64,000 nt of DNA from JAHEKB01 sp049115575 (GTDB lineage: Bacteria > Bacteroidota > Bacteroidia > NS11-12g > UBA9320): positions 558,001-622,000 of the forward strand of contig JAGDZU010000002.1 in the NCBI GenBank assembly GCA_049115575.1, written 5' to 3'. The first letter of the stretch is position 1. Each line of letters opens with the position of its first letter. Below the pieces are notes generated by a model that was given only the letters and a program-made list of their open reading frames with translations, was not told where the DNA came from and did not search any database. Below, in pieces: positions 19,324-27,469 of this stretch. A program made the position numbers and the translations under genes.

Positions 19324-19628
19324 AATAATTTTTGTCTTTTAAACTGATAAAATCGTTCTGTTTGCAGCCTGTCTTTTTTCTATTTAGTTAAACTTTTGTT
19401 CAGCGGAATTAGCCTGTGCAAGATAGTAATTTTCTTATTGATTTTTACCATATTATAATGCCTGTAACTTACTTAAGAGTTTGAGAATCATTGATTACTC
19501 CGCATGTGACATCTTCTTGAGTACGACCAATGACATACAGCAAGCCTTGGTTTATTAATGGTTTTATATGGATAAAGAAGCCCCATATATTTTAATTCTG
19601 TATCTTGTCCAGTCCAAACCAAAACTCA
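19324..19628. other. 305-bp divergent intergenic region, no gene seen
   Basis: This is the divergent promoter region between the secreted protein (minus) and the esterase (plus). It is AT-rich with several poly-T runs and has no reading frame of note. An in-frame TTG at 19605 is a less likely esterase start than the ATG at 19629, which directly begins a signal peptide. Confidence 0.4.
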
Positions 19629-20738
19629 ATGAAACAATTCTTTCTATCACTCTTATTTGTGATTGTTGGGCAGTCCTGTTTTGCACAGACACAGTATAAA
19701 GATTCCATATTCCATGACGGGTTTTACCGCTATTTCATCGTTTATGTTCCATCCTTGTATGATGGCTCCAAAGAAGTTCCTTTAGTTATGAATTTCCATG
19801 GAAGGTCAAGGTCAGCAGAAAATCAGTTAGGATATGGTGATTTTAGACCTCTAGCTGATACAGCAAACTTTATTGTTGTGCACCCCCAAGGGTTGAAAGA
19901 CAATCAAGGAAGGACTACATGGAATTTAGGCAACTCGAGCGACACCATGGATGATGTAGGATTTGTAGATAGTCTGATTGATTATCTCCATATGAATTAC
20001 GAAATTGATCTGGATAGAGTGTATGGAACAGGTTTTTCAAGAGGCTTCTTTTTCGTTTGCCAAGCTTCTTGTTCCATTGGTTCTCGATTTGCAGCTGTAG
20101 GAGGTGTAGGAGCTGCATTTGTAGACTCCACAGGTTGCTATAAGCACTACCCCAAACCTTTTATGCAAATTCACGGAACGGCTGACCCCACAGTTGGTTA
20201 CGAAGACTATGAAATTGCTTTTCAAGTTTCATTAATAGCAGAATACAATCTATGTGCATCAAATCCATCGATCGTCCATCTACCAAATGTGAATAAGAGC
20301 GATAATTCATACGTTACAAAAATTTCGTATAATGGTTGTTACCGTGAAATGGATGTTGTACACCTTCGTGTAAATGATGGTGGGCATACCTGGCCAGGTG
20401 TTGGCAATGCTTTGCCCAATGTCAATTATGATATTAAAGCAAGCGATGCATTGTGGGAGTTCTTCTCAAAATATGATAGAACAGGTAGGATAGGCTATAC
20501 TTCTGTTGAGAATTTGTCCGATACACAATTTAAATTGTATCCCAACCCTGCTCATGACCTCATTCGTATAGAATATCATAATTCAGGAGCTTTGAATTAT
20601 ACCATAAGCAATGTTTTAGGAGAAATACTTCATCAAGGGCAGTGTTACTCTGGCGATGAGATAAAGCTCAATGACTTTCAAGCAGGAACCTACTTCTTTG
20701 CCATTGGTGGCGATGTTCGAAAAGTATTGGTGTATTAG
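19629..20738 (+). CDS. Secreted PHB-depolymerase-like (feruloyl/LpqC type) esterase with type IX sorting domain
   Basis: The ATG at 19629 begins a standard signal peptide (KQFFLSLLFVIVGQSCFAQ). The alpha/beta hydrolase domain follows: NFHGRSRSAENQ (oxyanion region), HPQGLKDNQGRTTWN, nucleophile motif GTGFSRG and DGGHTWPG with the catalytic His. This is the layout of PHB depolymerase/feruloyl esterase (LpqC) proteins. The last 70 residues (FKLYPNPAHDLIRIEY to RKVLVY) are a type A Por/T9SS sorting domain, so it is exported by type IX secretion. The stop is 5 bp before an mnmE-end-like 18-mer. Confidence 0.88.
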   Translation: MKQFFLSLLFVIVGQSCFAQTQYKDSIFHDGFYRYFIVYVPSLYDGSKEVPLVMNFHGRSRSAENQLGYGDFRPLADTANFIVVHPQGLKDNQGRTTWNLGNSSDTMDDVGFVDSLIDYLHMNYEIDLDRVYGTGFSRGFFFVCQASCSIGSRFAAVGGVGAAFVDSTGCYKHYPKPFMQIHGTADPTVGYEDYEIAFQVSLIAEYNLCASNPSIVHLPNVNKSDNSYVTKISYNGCYREMDVVHLRVNDGGHTWPGVGNALPNVNYDIKASDALWEFFSKYDRTGRIGYTSVENLSDTQFKLYPNPAHDLIRIEYHNSGALNYTISNVLGEILHQGQCYSGDEIKLNDFQAGTYFFAIGGDVRKVLVY

Positions 20739-20743
20739 ATTAA

Positions 20744-20875
20744 TTACTTACCAATACAGAAAGTAGCGAAACGTTGTAAATGCAAGAAGGTCAAGTAGAT
20801 AGAAATGTCTGTGTTTGACTGATGTACACTGGAAGTACAAGTATATTACTCAAAAAGACGGATGGGATAGAAACT
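20744..20875 (+). repeat. About 130-bp repeat A with mnmE-end core (copy 2)
   Basis: Bases 20744-20761 read TTCTGTATTGGTAAGTAA on the minus strand and would encode F-C-I-G-K-stop, the mnmE C-terminus; 15 of 18 bases match the local mnmE end. Exactly 79 bp from the core start lies the hairpin TGTACACTGGAAGTACA (20823-20839). The unit ends near 20875 with GATAGAAACT. The copies beginning at 21591 and 24541 have the same order and the same 79-bp spacing. Confidence 0.65.
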
Positions 20876-20895
20876 TAATATTGCATTTATGGTGG

Positions 20896-21321
20896 CTACC
20901 TGCAGGCTTCTAAGACCATATGCTTGAAATGGTCTTCACGATTGTCAAAGCTATTCACTATTGTATCTTGCTCTACCCATTTTAATGCCGAATTATGATC
21001 AGGTGAAGCTATCCAATATGATGCAAGCATAACTTCTAAATTGTGGTCAAAGTTCTTTGTTAGTTGAATATGCTTGCCGTTGTCGTACTTCTGCTCCGTC
21101 CAAACACCGGTTGAAGTATCGTTAAACATGTAATCTGAACTGTCGCATTTGAAACGTATAATCTGCTCGAAGCTTCCATCAGGATTAAGCGTTAGTTGTG
21201 CTTCAAATTTGTCTAAAACAAGATGGTTTAGAATGGTTACTTATTGTTGTTCTCTTTGACATGACGCAATTATAAGTATGAGTAATAAGTGTATAATGGG
21301 GAGACGAAAGAATTTGTTCAT
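20896..21321 (-). pseudogene. Lipoprotein gene broken by an in-frame TAA
   Basis: From the ATG at 21321 the frame encodes a lipoprotein signal peptide (FFRLPIIHLLLILIIASC) and CQREQQ, then hits TAA at 21243-21241. In the same frame the coding sequence continues for 115 codons, including LNPDGSFEQIIRFKCDSSDY and GVWTEQKYDNGKHIQL, to a stop at 20896. One nonsense change therefore explains the break; there is no frameshift. The mature part looks like a small beta-rich lipocalin-like protein. A shorter product from the internal ATG at 21129 would lack the export signal. A sequencing error cannot be excluded. Confidence 0.65.
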
Positions 21322-21348
21322 GATGGTGAGGGCAAAGATAAGAAATGT

Positions 21349-21721
21349 GGTTCAGCCACATCGACTCCAATTTGAAATGTTACTTTCTACACCAGAAGGT
21401 CAACCCAAATCTTAACCATCAGATTTTCAAAGTCATTTCGCCATGATTTCTCCTTTGGATGCAAAAGGATGGCATTGTAAGACGATCTAATGCCCTCTTG
21501 ATCAGGAGGTGCTAGTAGTGATCTATCAATTTAGGTAGGAGGGGAGAACACCGGAGATATTGCCAAATAGAACTTGCAACTGTCTGAATATCAGCCTACA
21601 ATACAGGAAGTGATAAAACTATGTAAACACAAGGTAGTGAGCAGGTTGCGATAGAGTTGATTCGCATGATGTACAATGGTGGTATGCAAAATTTACCAAA
21701 CAGGATACATGTGACAGAACC
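21349..21721. repeat. About 370-bp composite repeat with inverted ends
   Basis: The left end GGTTCAGCCACAT and the right end ATGTGACAGAACC are imperfect inverted repeats. The right third (21591-21721) is a repeat A copy with a decayed core (CAATACAGGA at 21599) and TGTAC at 21670, 79 bp from the core start. The left half (21400-21465) carries, on the minus strand, a coding-like relic with HPKEKSWRNDFENL that recurs at about 23529 and 25638. It fills the whole gap between the broken lipoprotein gene and the next gene. Confidence 0.5.
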
Positions 21722-21733
21722 TTATCAATGCGC

Positions 21734-22381
21734 TTAAGAACTGTCTCTGACATCAAAAGTAGTGCTAGATTTTCTGAGAATCTCAAGGCCTATAGAGATA
21801 AAAGCTATGCCATATAGCAGAACCCCAAGTATTCTAAGATTGCCAGGAACAATAACTAACCCAAATAGTGGACAAGCTAGCATCAAGATATAAATTTTCC
21901 AATTCTTGAAGCTGTTACATTTTAGCATGTCTATTCCAAGAAGAATAAACCCAAGACTTAAAAATATCCCACCTAATGTGGTTGCCCATTTGAAAGGCGT
22001 ATGATTGTAGAAGCCTTCGCCTAGTCGAATCAGACTAGCTTGCTCCAATGCAATTCCTTTTATTACAAATGCTTCAAAGAACAATAGTCCAGTTAAAAAT
22101 GTGATTCCAGTCAATCCCAGCCCCAAGCCGATGAATGAACTTACAGTTTTTCTTCCAATGTAATTAAAGAGTACTAAAATTGAAAATAGTCCGAAAATTG
22201 ATCCTGAAAATCCAATGCTGTTGATCCATGTCCAATGCTTATTTTGGACCCAGTGGATATATGGTTCTTGCATAGGAAGCAAAATGGCAAATAAGGTCCA
22301 GAAGGCAAGCATTAGGATAGCCGTAATTATGAGTAGCCATCCCCCAGAGAACTTGATATGTAAGGTCTTTAAAGATGTCAT
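21734..22381 (-). CDS. Six-helix membrane protein of unknown function
   Basis: A 215-residue, very hydrophobic protein with about six transmembrane helices (near residues 12-35, 55-78, 82-108, 130-150, 162-180 and 184-203) and a polar C-terminal tail. No conserved catalytic motif was recognised. Its ATG overlaps the serine hydrolase stop as ATGA (22378-22381), so the two are translationally coupled and may work together. Its stop lies 13 bp after the end of a composite repeat. Confidence 0.75.
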   Translation of the reverse strand: MTSLKTLHIKFSGGWLLIITAILMLAFWTLFAILLPMQEPYIHWVQNKHWTWINSIGFSGSIFGLFSILVLFNYIGRKTVSSFIGLGLGLTGITFLTGLLFFEAFVIKGIALEQASLIRLGEGFYNHTPFKWATTLGGIFLSLGFILLGIDMLKCNSFKNWKIYILMLACPLFGLVIVPGNLRILGVLLYGIAFISIGLEILRKSSTTFDVRDSS

Positions 22382-23439
22382 TTTATTAGTTGAAGGTCCA
22401 AATGGTCTAATAGCCTAATATCTCTCATTCCAGAACTGTTCAGCATGACAATACTTCCAGTCCTTAGTGCGGGGTAAACTCTTACTTCACTATAATATCC
22501 GCCTCCACCTCCTGCATGACAGAAATATTCTTTGTTATTTAATTCACCTCTAAACCATCCTAAGGCCATATGAGTAGTTTTTCCTTGAGATGTAGATTGT
22601 ACTGATAGCATCTCTTTTATGACGTGTTGTGATAACAAAACGTTGCCCTCATCAAACAATGTTTGACAATAGTGCATCATTGCCTTTGGTGATGCAAGTA
22701 AACCTCCATATGCCACTCCGTTGACGTAGAAAGGATTGAAACTTTTCCAAACATCATTTGCCTCTTGCATACTTCTTTTCCCACCCATTAGGAGACTTAA
22801 AACTATGTTTTGAAACCAGGTATTTGAATGATATCCTGTGGCGTGATTTGAATCTGGAATCTCAAAGCCAATATAATTGTCACTTGGGAGTTTACTCAAG
22901 ATGCTTTCGTTTATGAAAGTTTGATAGTTCTTTTGCGTTATTGTTTCAATCAGCCGTCCTAGAACAAGATAGTTGAGATTAGAATAGCTGTATCTTCTGC
23001 CCGGTTTTTGTTTCAAGGTTAGATTCTTCTTAATAAGATTGTCAGCAAAGGATCTTTGATCAAAACTAGAATGATCCTTAATCTGATGAATCCACCGTAA
23101 GGGTATTGGATTTGCTAGACCAGACTGATGACATAGTAATTGCCTGACACTAATTTCATGTGAAAATGCATACTCAGGCAAATATTGATAAATCGGATTG
23201 TCCAGGTTAACCAATCCTCGTTCAAAAAGATGCATTATTCCAACAGCTGTAAACGTCTTGGTGATAGATAAGGCATGAAAGGAGGTTTGTTCATTAAGCA
23301 AAACATGGCTAGTAATATCACTTAAACCAGAGAATTCATGTGAAACAATAGAATCTTTATTGAAATAAATATGGTGATAAGCTGGAGCCGGGTGCACCTT
23401 AGCTATTGTTTTGCTAATATAACTTCTATCAAATGCCAT
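22378..23439 (-). CDS. Serine hydrolase, beta-lactamase/class C (penicillin-binding-protein-like)
   Basis: A 353-residue protein of the beta-lactamase family 12 type. Ser/Lys of the S-x-x-K motif lie in LSITKTFTAVG, the Y-S-N motif in RRYSYSNLNYLVLGRLIE, and HAGGGGGYYSEV replaces the K-T-G box, as in many esterase or DD-peptidase-like members. There is no signal peptide, so it may be cytoplasmic, or anchored through the membrane protein encoded by the overlapping downstream gene. The substrate is unknown. It lies in the middle att-flanked module, 22 bp from a family B repeat. Confidence 0.85.
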   Translation of the reverse strand: MAFDRSYISKTIAKVHPAPAYHHIYFNKDSIVSHEFSGLSDITSHVLLNEQTSFHALSITKTFTAVGIMHLFERGLVNLDNPIYQYLPEYAFSHEISVRQLLCHQSGLANPIPLRWIHQIKDHSSFDQRSFADNLIKKNLTLKQKPGRRYSYSNLNYLVLGRLIETITQKNYQTFINESILSKLPSDNYIGFEIPDSNHATGYHSNTWFQNIVLSLLMGGKRSMQEANDVWKSFNPFYVNGVAYGGLLASPKAMMHYCQTLFDEGNVLLSQHVIKEMLSVQSTSQGKTTHMALGWFRGELNNKEYFCHAGGGGGYYSEVRVYPALRTGSIVMLNSSGMRDIRLLDHLDLQLIK

Positions 23440-23460
23440 AATGCTAAATTCAAGCTTGAT

Positions 23461-23661
23461 GGTTCAGTCGCATCTAAGGTAATATTTTAAGTGCTATACC
23501 AGAAAGTAAGTTACAATCCCAACGACAGATTTCCAAGATCATTTCGCCAGGAATTCTCCTTTGGGTGCCAAAAGCACTATTCCTTAAACTTCTTTGCCAC
23601 TTTTGTTGTCCAAGTAAAATGTGAAAGTTGATGGCTACGAATCATGTACCATTACAGAACC
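23461..23661 (+). repeat. Degenerate repeat, family B, with relic coding block
   Basis: It starts GGTTCAGTCGCATCTAAGG, carries CTATACCAGAAAGTAAG (core-like) and, on the minus strand, the relic HPKENSWRNDLGNL at about 23529-23570, and ends ATTACAGAACC at 23661. The rest of the 343-bp gap up to the next gene (to 23782) shows no gene. Confidence 0.5.
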
Positions 23662-23782
23662 AATTTCTCTAAGGTTTACCAGGGATTGCAGAGGTGACTA
23701 TCAAATAGGTGGTGGTTTGCAGGGTGAGATGAATGAGAATATTGCTATCTGAAATGGTTATATTCGGTAGTTACTTAGTCCA

Positions 23783-24502
23783 ATGAAGTTAAGCCGATCC
23801 AATATTATATTAATAATGCTCCTGTTGTTTGCTACTATTGTAATAGTACTTCTATTGAGAGGACCAATTGCTCAAGAGCTGGCCTATCACAATTTTAGTG
23901 ATGAGAATACAATATTCGGAATTCCAAACTTTTGGAATGTGATAAGCAATCTTCCATTTCTTATTATTGGTTTTTTGGGGCTCAGGTCAATAAAAAAGTC
24001 GCAATTAGGTGTTCAGCATGCTTTTGTCTTATACTTTGGAATAGGCTTGGTAGGTATTGGGTCTGGCTATTATCATTTGGATCCAACCAATGACACCTTG
24101 GTTTGGGATCGGTTGCCGATGACTATCTGTTTCATGACATTGTTCTCCGTTTTGGTAAGAGACTTTTTGAATACAAAACGTGACCGGTTAACACTAATAG
24201 TTTTGCTCGTAATAGGGCTATATTCTATTTTTCACTGGATTCAATTTGGGGACTTACGACCTTATGCTCTTGTTCAATTCTTTCCCATGCTATGTATCCC
24301 AATCATGCTATTAACGCAGAAAAGCAGAGGAGTTGCTGCTAAACCTTTTTGGGTTTTACTCTTGTGGTATGTGTTAGCTAAAGGAGCGGAAACATGGGAT
24401 GTTGAGATTCATGAAACTCTATCAATGGTCAGTGGCCACAGCTTAAAGCATTTATTTGCTGCTATTGGACTTTACCAGTTTTATAGATTGACTAGGGCTT
24501 GA
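23783..24502 (+). CDS. Ceramidase-like seven-helix membrane protein
   Basis: A 239-residue protein with about seven helices. NVISNLPFLIIGFLGL, GSGYYHLDPTNDTLVWDRLPMT and HSLKHLFAAIGLYQFYR are the conserved blocks of bacterial proteins in the alkaline ceramidase (CREST) superfamily, in which His, Asp and Ser residues bind a catalytic zinc. Sphingolipid or other lipid amide hydrolysis is possible, and many marine Bacteroidetes do contain sphingolipids or sulfonolipids, but the substrate is not shown by sequence. Its last residues and stop lie in an 11-bp tandem repeat, and an mnmE-end-like core follows 38 bp after the stop. Confidence 0.8.
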   Translation: MKLSRSNIILIMLLLFATIVIVLLLRGPIAQELAYHNFSDENTIFGIPNFWNVISNLPFLIIGFLGLRSIKKSQLGVQHAFVLYFGIGLVGIGSGYYHLDPTNDTLVWDRLPMTICFMTLFSVLVRDFLNTKRDRLTLIVLLVIGLYSIFHWIQFGDLRPYALVQFFPMLCIPIMLLTQKSRGVAAKPFWVLLLWYVLAKGAETWDVEIHETLSMVSGHSLKHLFAAIGLYQFYRLTRA

Positions 24503-24531
24503 CTAGGGCTTGACTAGGGCTTGACTAGGAC
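24488..24531 (+). repeat. Four tandem copies of an 11-mer over the stop codon
   Basis: The unit TTGACTAGGGC occurs three times exactly and once as TTGACTAGGAC. The first unit encodes the last residues of the ceramidase-like protein, and its junction with the second supplies the TGA stop. As 11 is not a multiple of 3, unit changes would alter the C-terminus only if they removed the first stop. Confidence 0.9.
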
Positions 24532-24540
24532 AGCCAGGTT

Positions 24541-24681
24541 CTATTTCCCAATACAGAAAGTGACAGAATATTGTAACAATCAGGAAATCAGCGCATTACG
24601 TAGATATTTATTTGCCTGATGTACACTGAAGGTACACCGTTTCAACTAAAGAATACCAAGTCTGACAGATGCTACAGAACC
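24541..24681 (+). repeat. About 140-bp repeat A with mnmE-end core (copy 3)
   Basis: Bases 24541-24558 read TTCTGTATTGGGAAATAG on the minus strand, matching the mnmE end at 16 of 18 positions and again encoding F-C-I-G-K-stop. The hairpin TGTACACTGAAGGTACA begins at 24620, 79 bp from the core start, and the unit ends GATGCTACAGAACC at 24681, abutting the stop of the next gene. Confidence 0.7.
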
Positions 24682-24941
24682 TAAGCTTGCGAACGCTTAA
24701 TCATGTTTTTTAATATGTCAGATAGTTTGATAACAAAAATTATTATTGGGATAGGTGAAATCCAAATTATCCAATTCAGAATTGCAATATTGGTTGGAGT
24801 AACCTTGATTAGTTTTAAAATTTCTTTAAGGCTTTGAGCTTCGTCATAAACTCCTTTGATAAAAGCCGCATACATTACAATGCCGAACAAGATTATAAAA
24901 AAAAACAAGTACTGAATTAGTTTGAGAACGATTGCTTTCAT
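24681..24941 (-). CDS. Small two-helix membrane protein, unknown
   Basis: An 86-residue protein (start at 24941) with two hydrophobic helices, near residues 8-27 (LIQYLFFFIILFGIVMYAAF) and 52-70, and a basic C-terminus KNMIKRSQA. An in-frame earlier Met at 24962 is less likely because MKAIVLKLIQ is a natural membrane-protein start. No family was recognised. The stop lies at the very end of a repeat A copy. Confidence 0.5.
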   Translation of the reverse strand: MKAIVLKLIQYLFFFIILFGIVMYAAFIKGVYDEAQSLKEILKLIKVTPTNIAILNWIIWISPIPIIIFVIKLSDILKNMIKRSQA

Positions 24942-25103
24942 CAAATGATAATCACAGTACAATATAGCAATTTATTATCAGACATCGAAGTTTGAAGGTG
25001 TAATTGGGGAGCATTGAAAATTTTGAACATACACCGGTGAGAATTTCATTATGTCTACATTCCTATGCCGCTTGACATCAATAGTTAAAAAGAGGTGTTA
25101 GAA

Positions 25104-25580
25104 TTAGTCAATTAAAACTGCACAATTTCTTGTAACTCTATTTAGAGTGATTTCATCTTCAAAAAGACAACTCTGCTTTAAAGTAATATAATCCCGAATT
25201 GCTCCTTTTTCTCCAGGGGCATGAATAAATACCGTACAGTTAGGCGAGTTCAAGTCTGATGCATTTATTACCCTGCTTGGATAAATTTCTTTGTAATAAC
25301 CATTAAGGTAACTAGTATCCGACTGATTGAAAACTAGTTTGCCCCAATATCGACTACCTTCTATTGAATCAATTTAGAAGTATACAAGACCTGTGTCTAT
25401 CTGACCAACATATGCCACATGTTGGAAGTCTATGTATAGTTCATATTTGTATTGTTTAAATGCTGACTTGCTTATTGTTAAACATGCGTACAGACCAATT
25501 ATGCAAACTGTCCATAGTATAAATATGCCTTGGTTCTGTCGCATCAGTTGTCCAAAGATAAAGTTTTTAACTTCTGTCAC
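25104..25580 (-). pseudogene. Membrane-anchored protein gene broken by an in-frame TAA
   Basis: The frame begins with GTG at 25580 or ATG at 25544 and encodes one membrane helix (GIFILWTVCIIGLYACLTI) and an extracytoplasmic part ending DTGLVYF, then TAA at 25376-25374. Without any frameshift it continues for 89 codons (IDSIEGSRYWGKLVF to NCAVLID) to a proper stop at 25104. Composition on both sides of the break is coding-like, so one nonsense change is the likely cause. The ATG at 25544 lies within a family B repeat end (GGTTCTGTCGCATC at 25532). Confidence 0.6.
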
Positions 25581-25604
25581 ATTAACACCACTTTGATCCC
25601 TTCA

Positions 25605-26080
25605 TAACTAAGAAGATGAGCTGACCATCTAATTAATAGATTTTCAAAATCATTTCGCCTTGATTTCTCCTTTGAATGCCTATTGGATGACTTTAGACAA
25701 TCATCCTAAGCTCTCTGGATCAGGAAAACTAGTTGTGATTTATCAATTTGGGTATGATGGAGAACACCGTAGAAATTACTGAACAGGTTTTGTAACTGTC
25801 TGAAAATCAGATTTCAATATAGAATATAGAACACTCAGTGTATATTGGTGTTTCAAGGGTGATAAGAGAAATGCTTGAGATACTTTAGGTAGGAATACGA
25901 AGGAAAAGAAAACCAAATAAGAAAGCAGAAGACATTGGCAGGTATAGATATTGTCAATATCAACAAAAAGAATCAGATTAAGAATTTAAGAAAAAGCTAG
26001 TTTGATAAATTCAAATTAATGGCAGCCAAATTCAGATTGAAAGTCAGTAGATTGCTATCCGAATAAGCTAATGCGAAAGA
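25605..26080. repeat. Long degenerate repeat region with relic coding block
   Basis: This covers most of the 529-bp gene-free stretch from 25581 to 26109. At 25638-25678 the minus strand carries the relic HSKEKSRRNDFENL. Bases 25725-25815 match 21500-21600 over about 90 bp (for example TTATCAATTTGGGTA and AACTGTCTGAAAATCAG). GCGAAAGAACC near 26070 resembles the right end of the repeats. No intact gene was found. Confidence 0.45.
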
Positions 26081-26109
26081 ACCGTTTTTATTGGTTGCTA
26101 ACGGACAAA

Positions 26110-26490
26110 CTAGTGATGCTTTTGACCTCGAATATTTTCCTTACTATGATAACCAGTCTCAATATATCTTTCTTTTGATTTTAGTACAACACCATTCATG
26201 AAATACACAACATATGAATAAGTGGACTCTCCTTCAACATTAAATGACACGCTTTTACGTTTATTCTGCTTTAAATTCTTGATGGTTTTTAGATACCCAT
26301 CAATCTTGACGGAGTCAATGTGAGTCATAGAATTATTAATAAAGTCAATTCGGACATGCCCAGGAGGGACACTAAAAAAAGGAATTTTCTGGCTCACAAT
26401 AAAGTGATATTTGTTTACTCCTAAGAAACCAAGTACTAGTAAAATTAGGACTACTCCAAGTAATGCTGACTGTTTTACAATTTTCATGTT
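26110..26490 (-). CDS. Membrane-anchored protein of unknown function
   Basis: The preferred start is the ATG at 26490, giving 126 residues with an N-terminal membrane anchor (SALLGVVLILLVLGFLGV). The rest is beta-rich and lies outside the cytoplasm (VPPGHVRIDFINNSMTHIDS), with a conserved-looking core of short polar strands. The pattern of a single anchor plus a small sandwich occurs in immunity-like and lipoprotein-like proteins, but no family was recognised. A family B repeat end lies immediately upstream. Confidence 0.55.
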   Translation of the reverse strand, partial: NMKIVKQSALLGVVLILLVLGFLGVNKYHFIVSQKIPFFSVPPGHVRIDFINNSMTHIDSVKIDGYLKTIKNLKQNKRKSVSFNVEGESTYSYVVYFMNGVVLKSKERYIETGYHSKENIRGQKHH

Positions 26491-26496
26491 TTGTAT

Positions 26497-26775
26497 TAAT
26501 TCTGTCACATCTAAGGTAGGCAAATACAGTCAAATAGTTTAGAAGGATTTTCAAGGTCATTGTTTCCCAAAGTCAGTTATTCTCCAAGCTGCATATCTCA
26601 AGCTTAGTTTTGGTTAAAGCTCTCGTGATGTAGAACTGCTATCTATTTCAGAAATCTAACTCAAAAGTCTACCATCAGAAAATCGTGATAAAATTCGTTA
26701 AGATCTCTCAAATTGAGGTTATTTTAAAAGTTCTTGTACTTGGAATACAATCGAATCATTAAAGCTGGAATAGAC
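26497..26775 (+). repeat. Degenerate family B repeat with hairpin remnant
   Basis: It starts TAATTCTGTCACATCTAAGG and contains GATTTTCAAGGTCATTG (compare 21422 and 25638). Near 26730 TGTACTTGGAATACA resembles the TGTAC hairpin of repeat A. It fills the 305-bp gap; no gene seen. Confidence 0.4.
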
Positions 26776-26795
26776 TGGCTGAAAGCTAGTTTAGT

Positions 26796-27251
26796 TCAAT
26801 CAACCTTCTTCAAAACAGTGTGTTGACATGCTTCAAGCGGCTCAAGACTACATGCTTCAATAATTAGTATATTATTTTCTAATGAGATAACTTGATATAG
26901 TCCACCAATAAAAACACCAAAACAATCAAAATCTATCCAGTTTGAGTTGTTTCTGCGGCTAATAATCCAACTACCCTTGTCTGAGACAATCTTTTCCGAA
27001 TCGTCGATTTGTTTTAACCATGGAATCATATATTCTTGAATTGAGTCCGCAGTGAGTAGGATGTAAAACGTTGCTTGGAAGGAATCTGATGTTATAGTGT
27101 CGGTTGCAACCCCGTTTGTATCATAGTCGATTACATGAATTACTTTCCAAGAGCCTATCAAGTTTTTTTGAGGTAGAGCGGAGTCAATTTCATCTTGAGC
27201 TAGAGAATTTACCCAAGACAGACAGATTGCTATGAGAATAGCTATTTTCAA
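26796..27251 (-). CDS. Secreted lipocalin-like protein, unknown
   Basis: A 151-residue protein with a signal peptide (KIAILIAICLSWVNSLAQ). NLIGSWKVIHVIDYD followed by alternating strands and a final CQHTVLKKVD is the pattern of small lipocalin-like or DUF4488-type periplasmic proteins that begin with G-x-W-x-x. It has no lipobox and no catalytic motif. The gene stands alone between repeat remnants in the third module. Confidence 0.6.
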   Translation of the reverse strand: MKIAILIAICLSWVNSLAQDEIDSALPQKNLIGSWKVIHVIDYDTNGVATDTITSDSFQATFYILLTADSIQEYMIPWLKQIDDSEKIVSDKGSWIISRRNNSNWIDFDCFGVFIGGLYQVISLENNILIIEACSLEPLEACQHTVLKKVD

Positions 27252-27387
27252 AGTTCAAAACTAACGATAATTATCGCTGTGAAATTGCATTAACTTTGAG
27301 GAGTGCCGAAAACCTTGACTGAAATAGTGGATATTGTCTTCTGGGAACAATGGGACCAGTTAGGCGTAAACTATATAGAAGATGCAC

Positions 27388-27440
27388 GGATTCTGTCGCA
27401 ATATCTCCCAATTGAGTTGCTACTTTCAGTAATAGAAGGT
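27388..27440 (+). repeat. Short family B repeat fragment
   Basis: GGATTCTGTCGCAATATCT followed by CCCAATTGAGTTGCTACTTTC and TAGAAGGTTAAG lines up with 21349-21400, including the core-like CCCAATT. It lies in the 218-bp gap between the SRPBCC and lipocalin-like genes. Confidence 0.4.
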
Positions 27441-27469
27441 TAAGTTTCCATGAAACGACCTTACTGGGT

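Noticed and set aside
19605..19628. TTG start for the esterase
   Set aside because: The ATG at 19629 begins directly at the basic end of a signal peptide.
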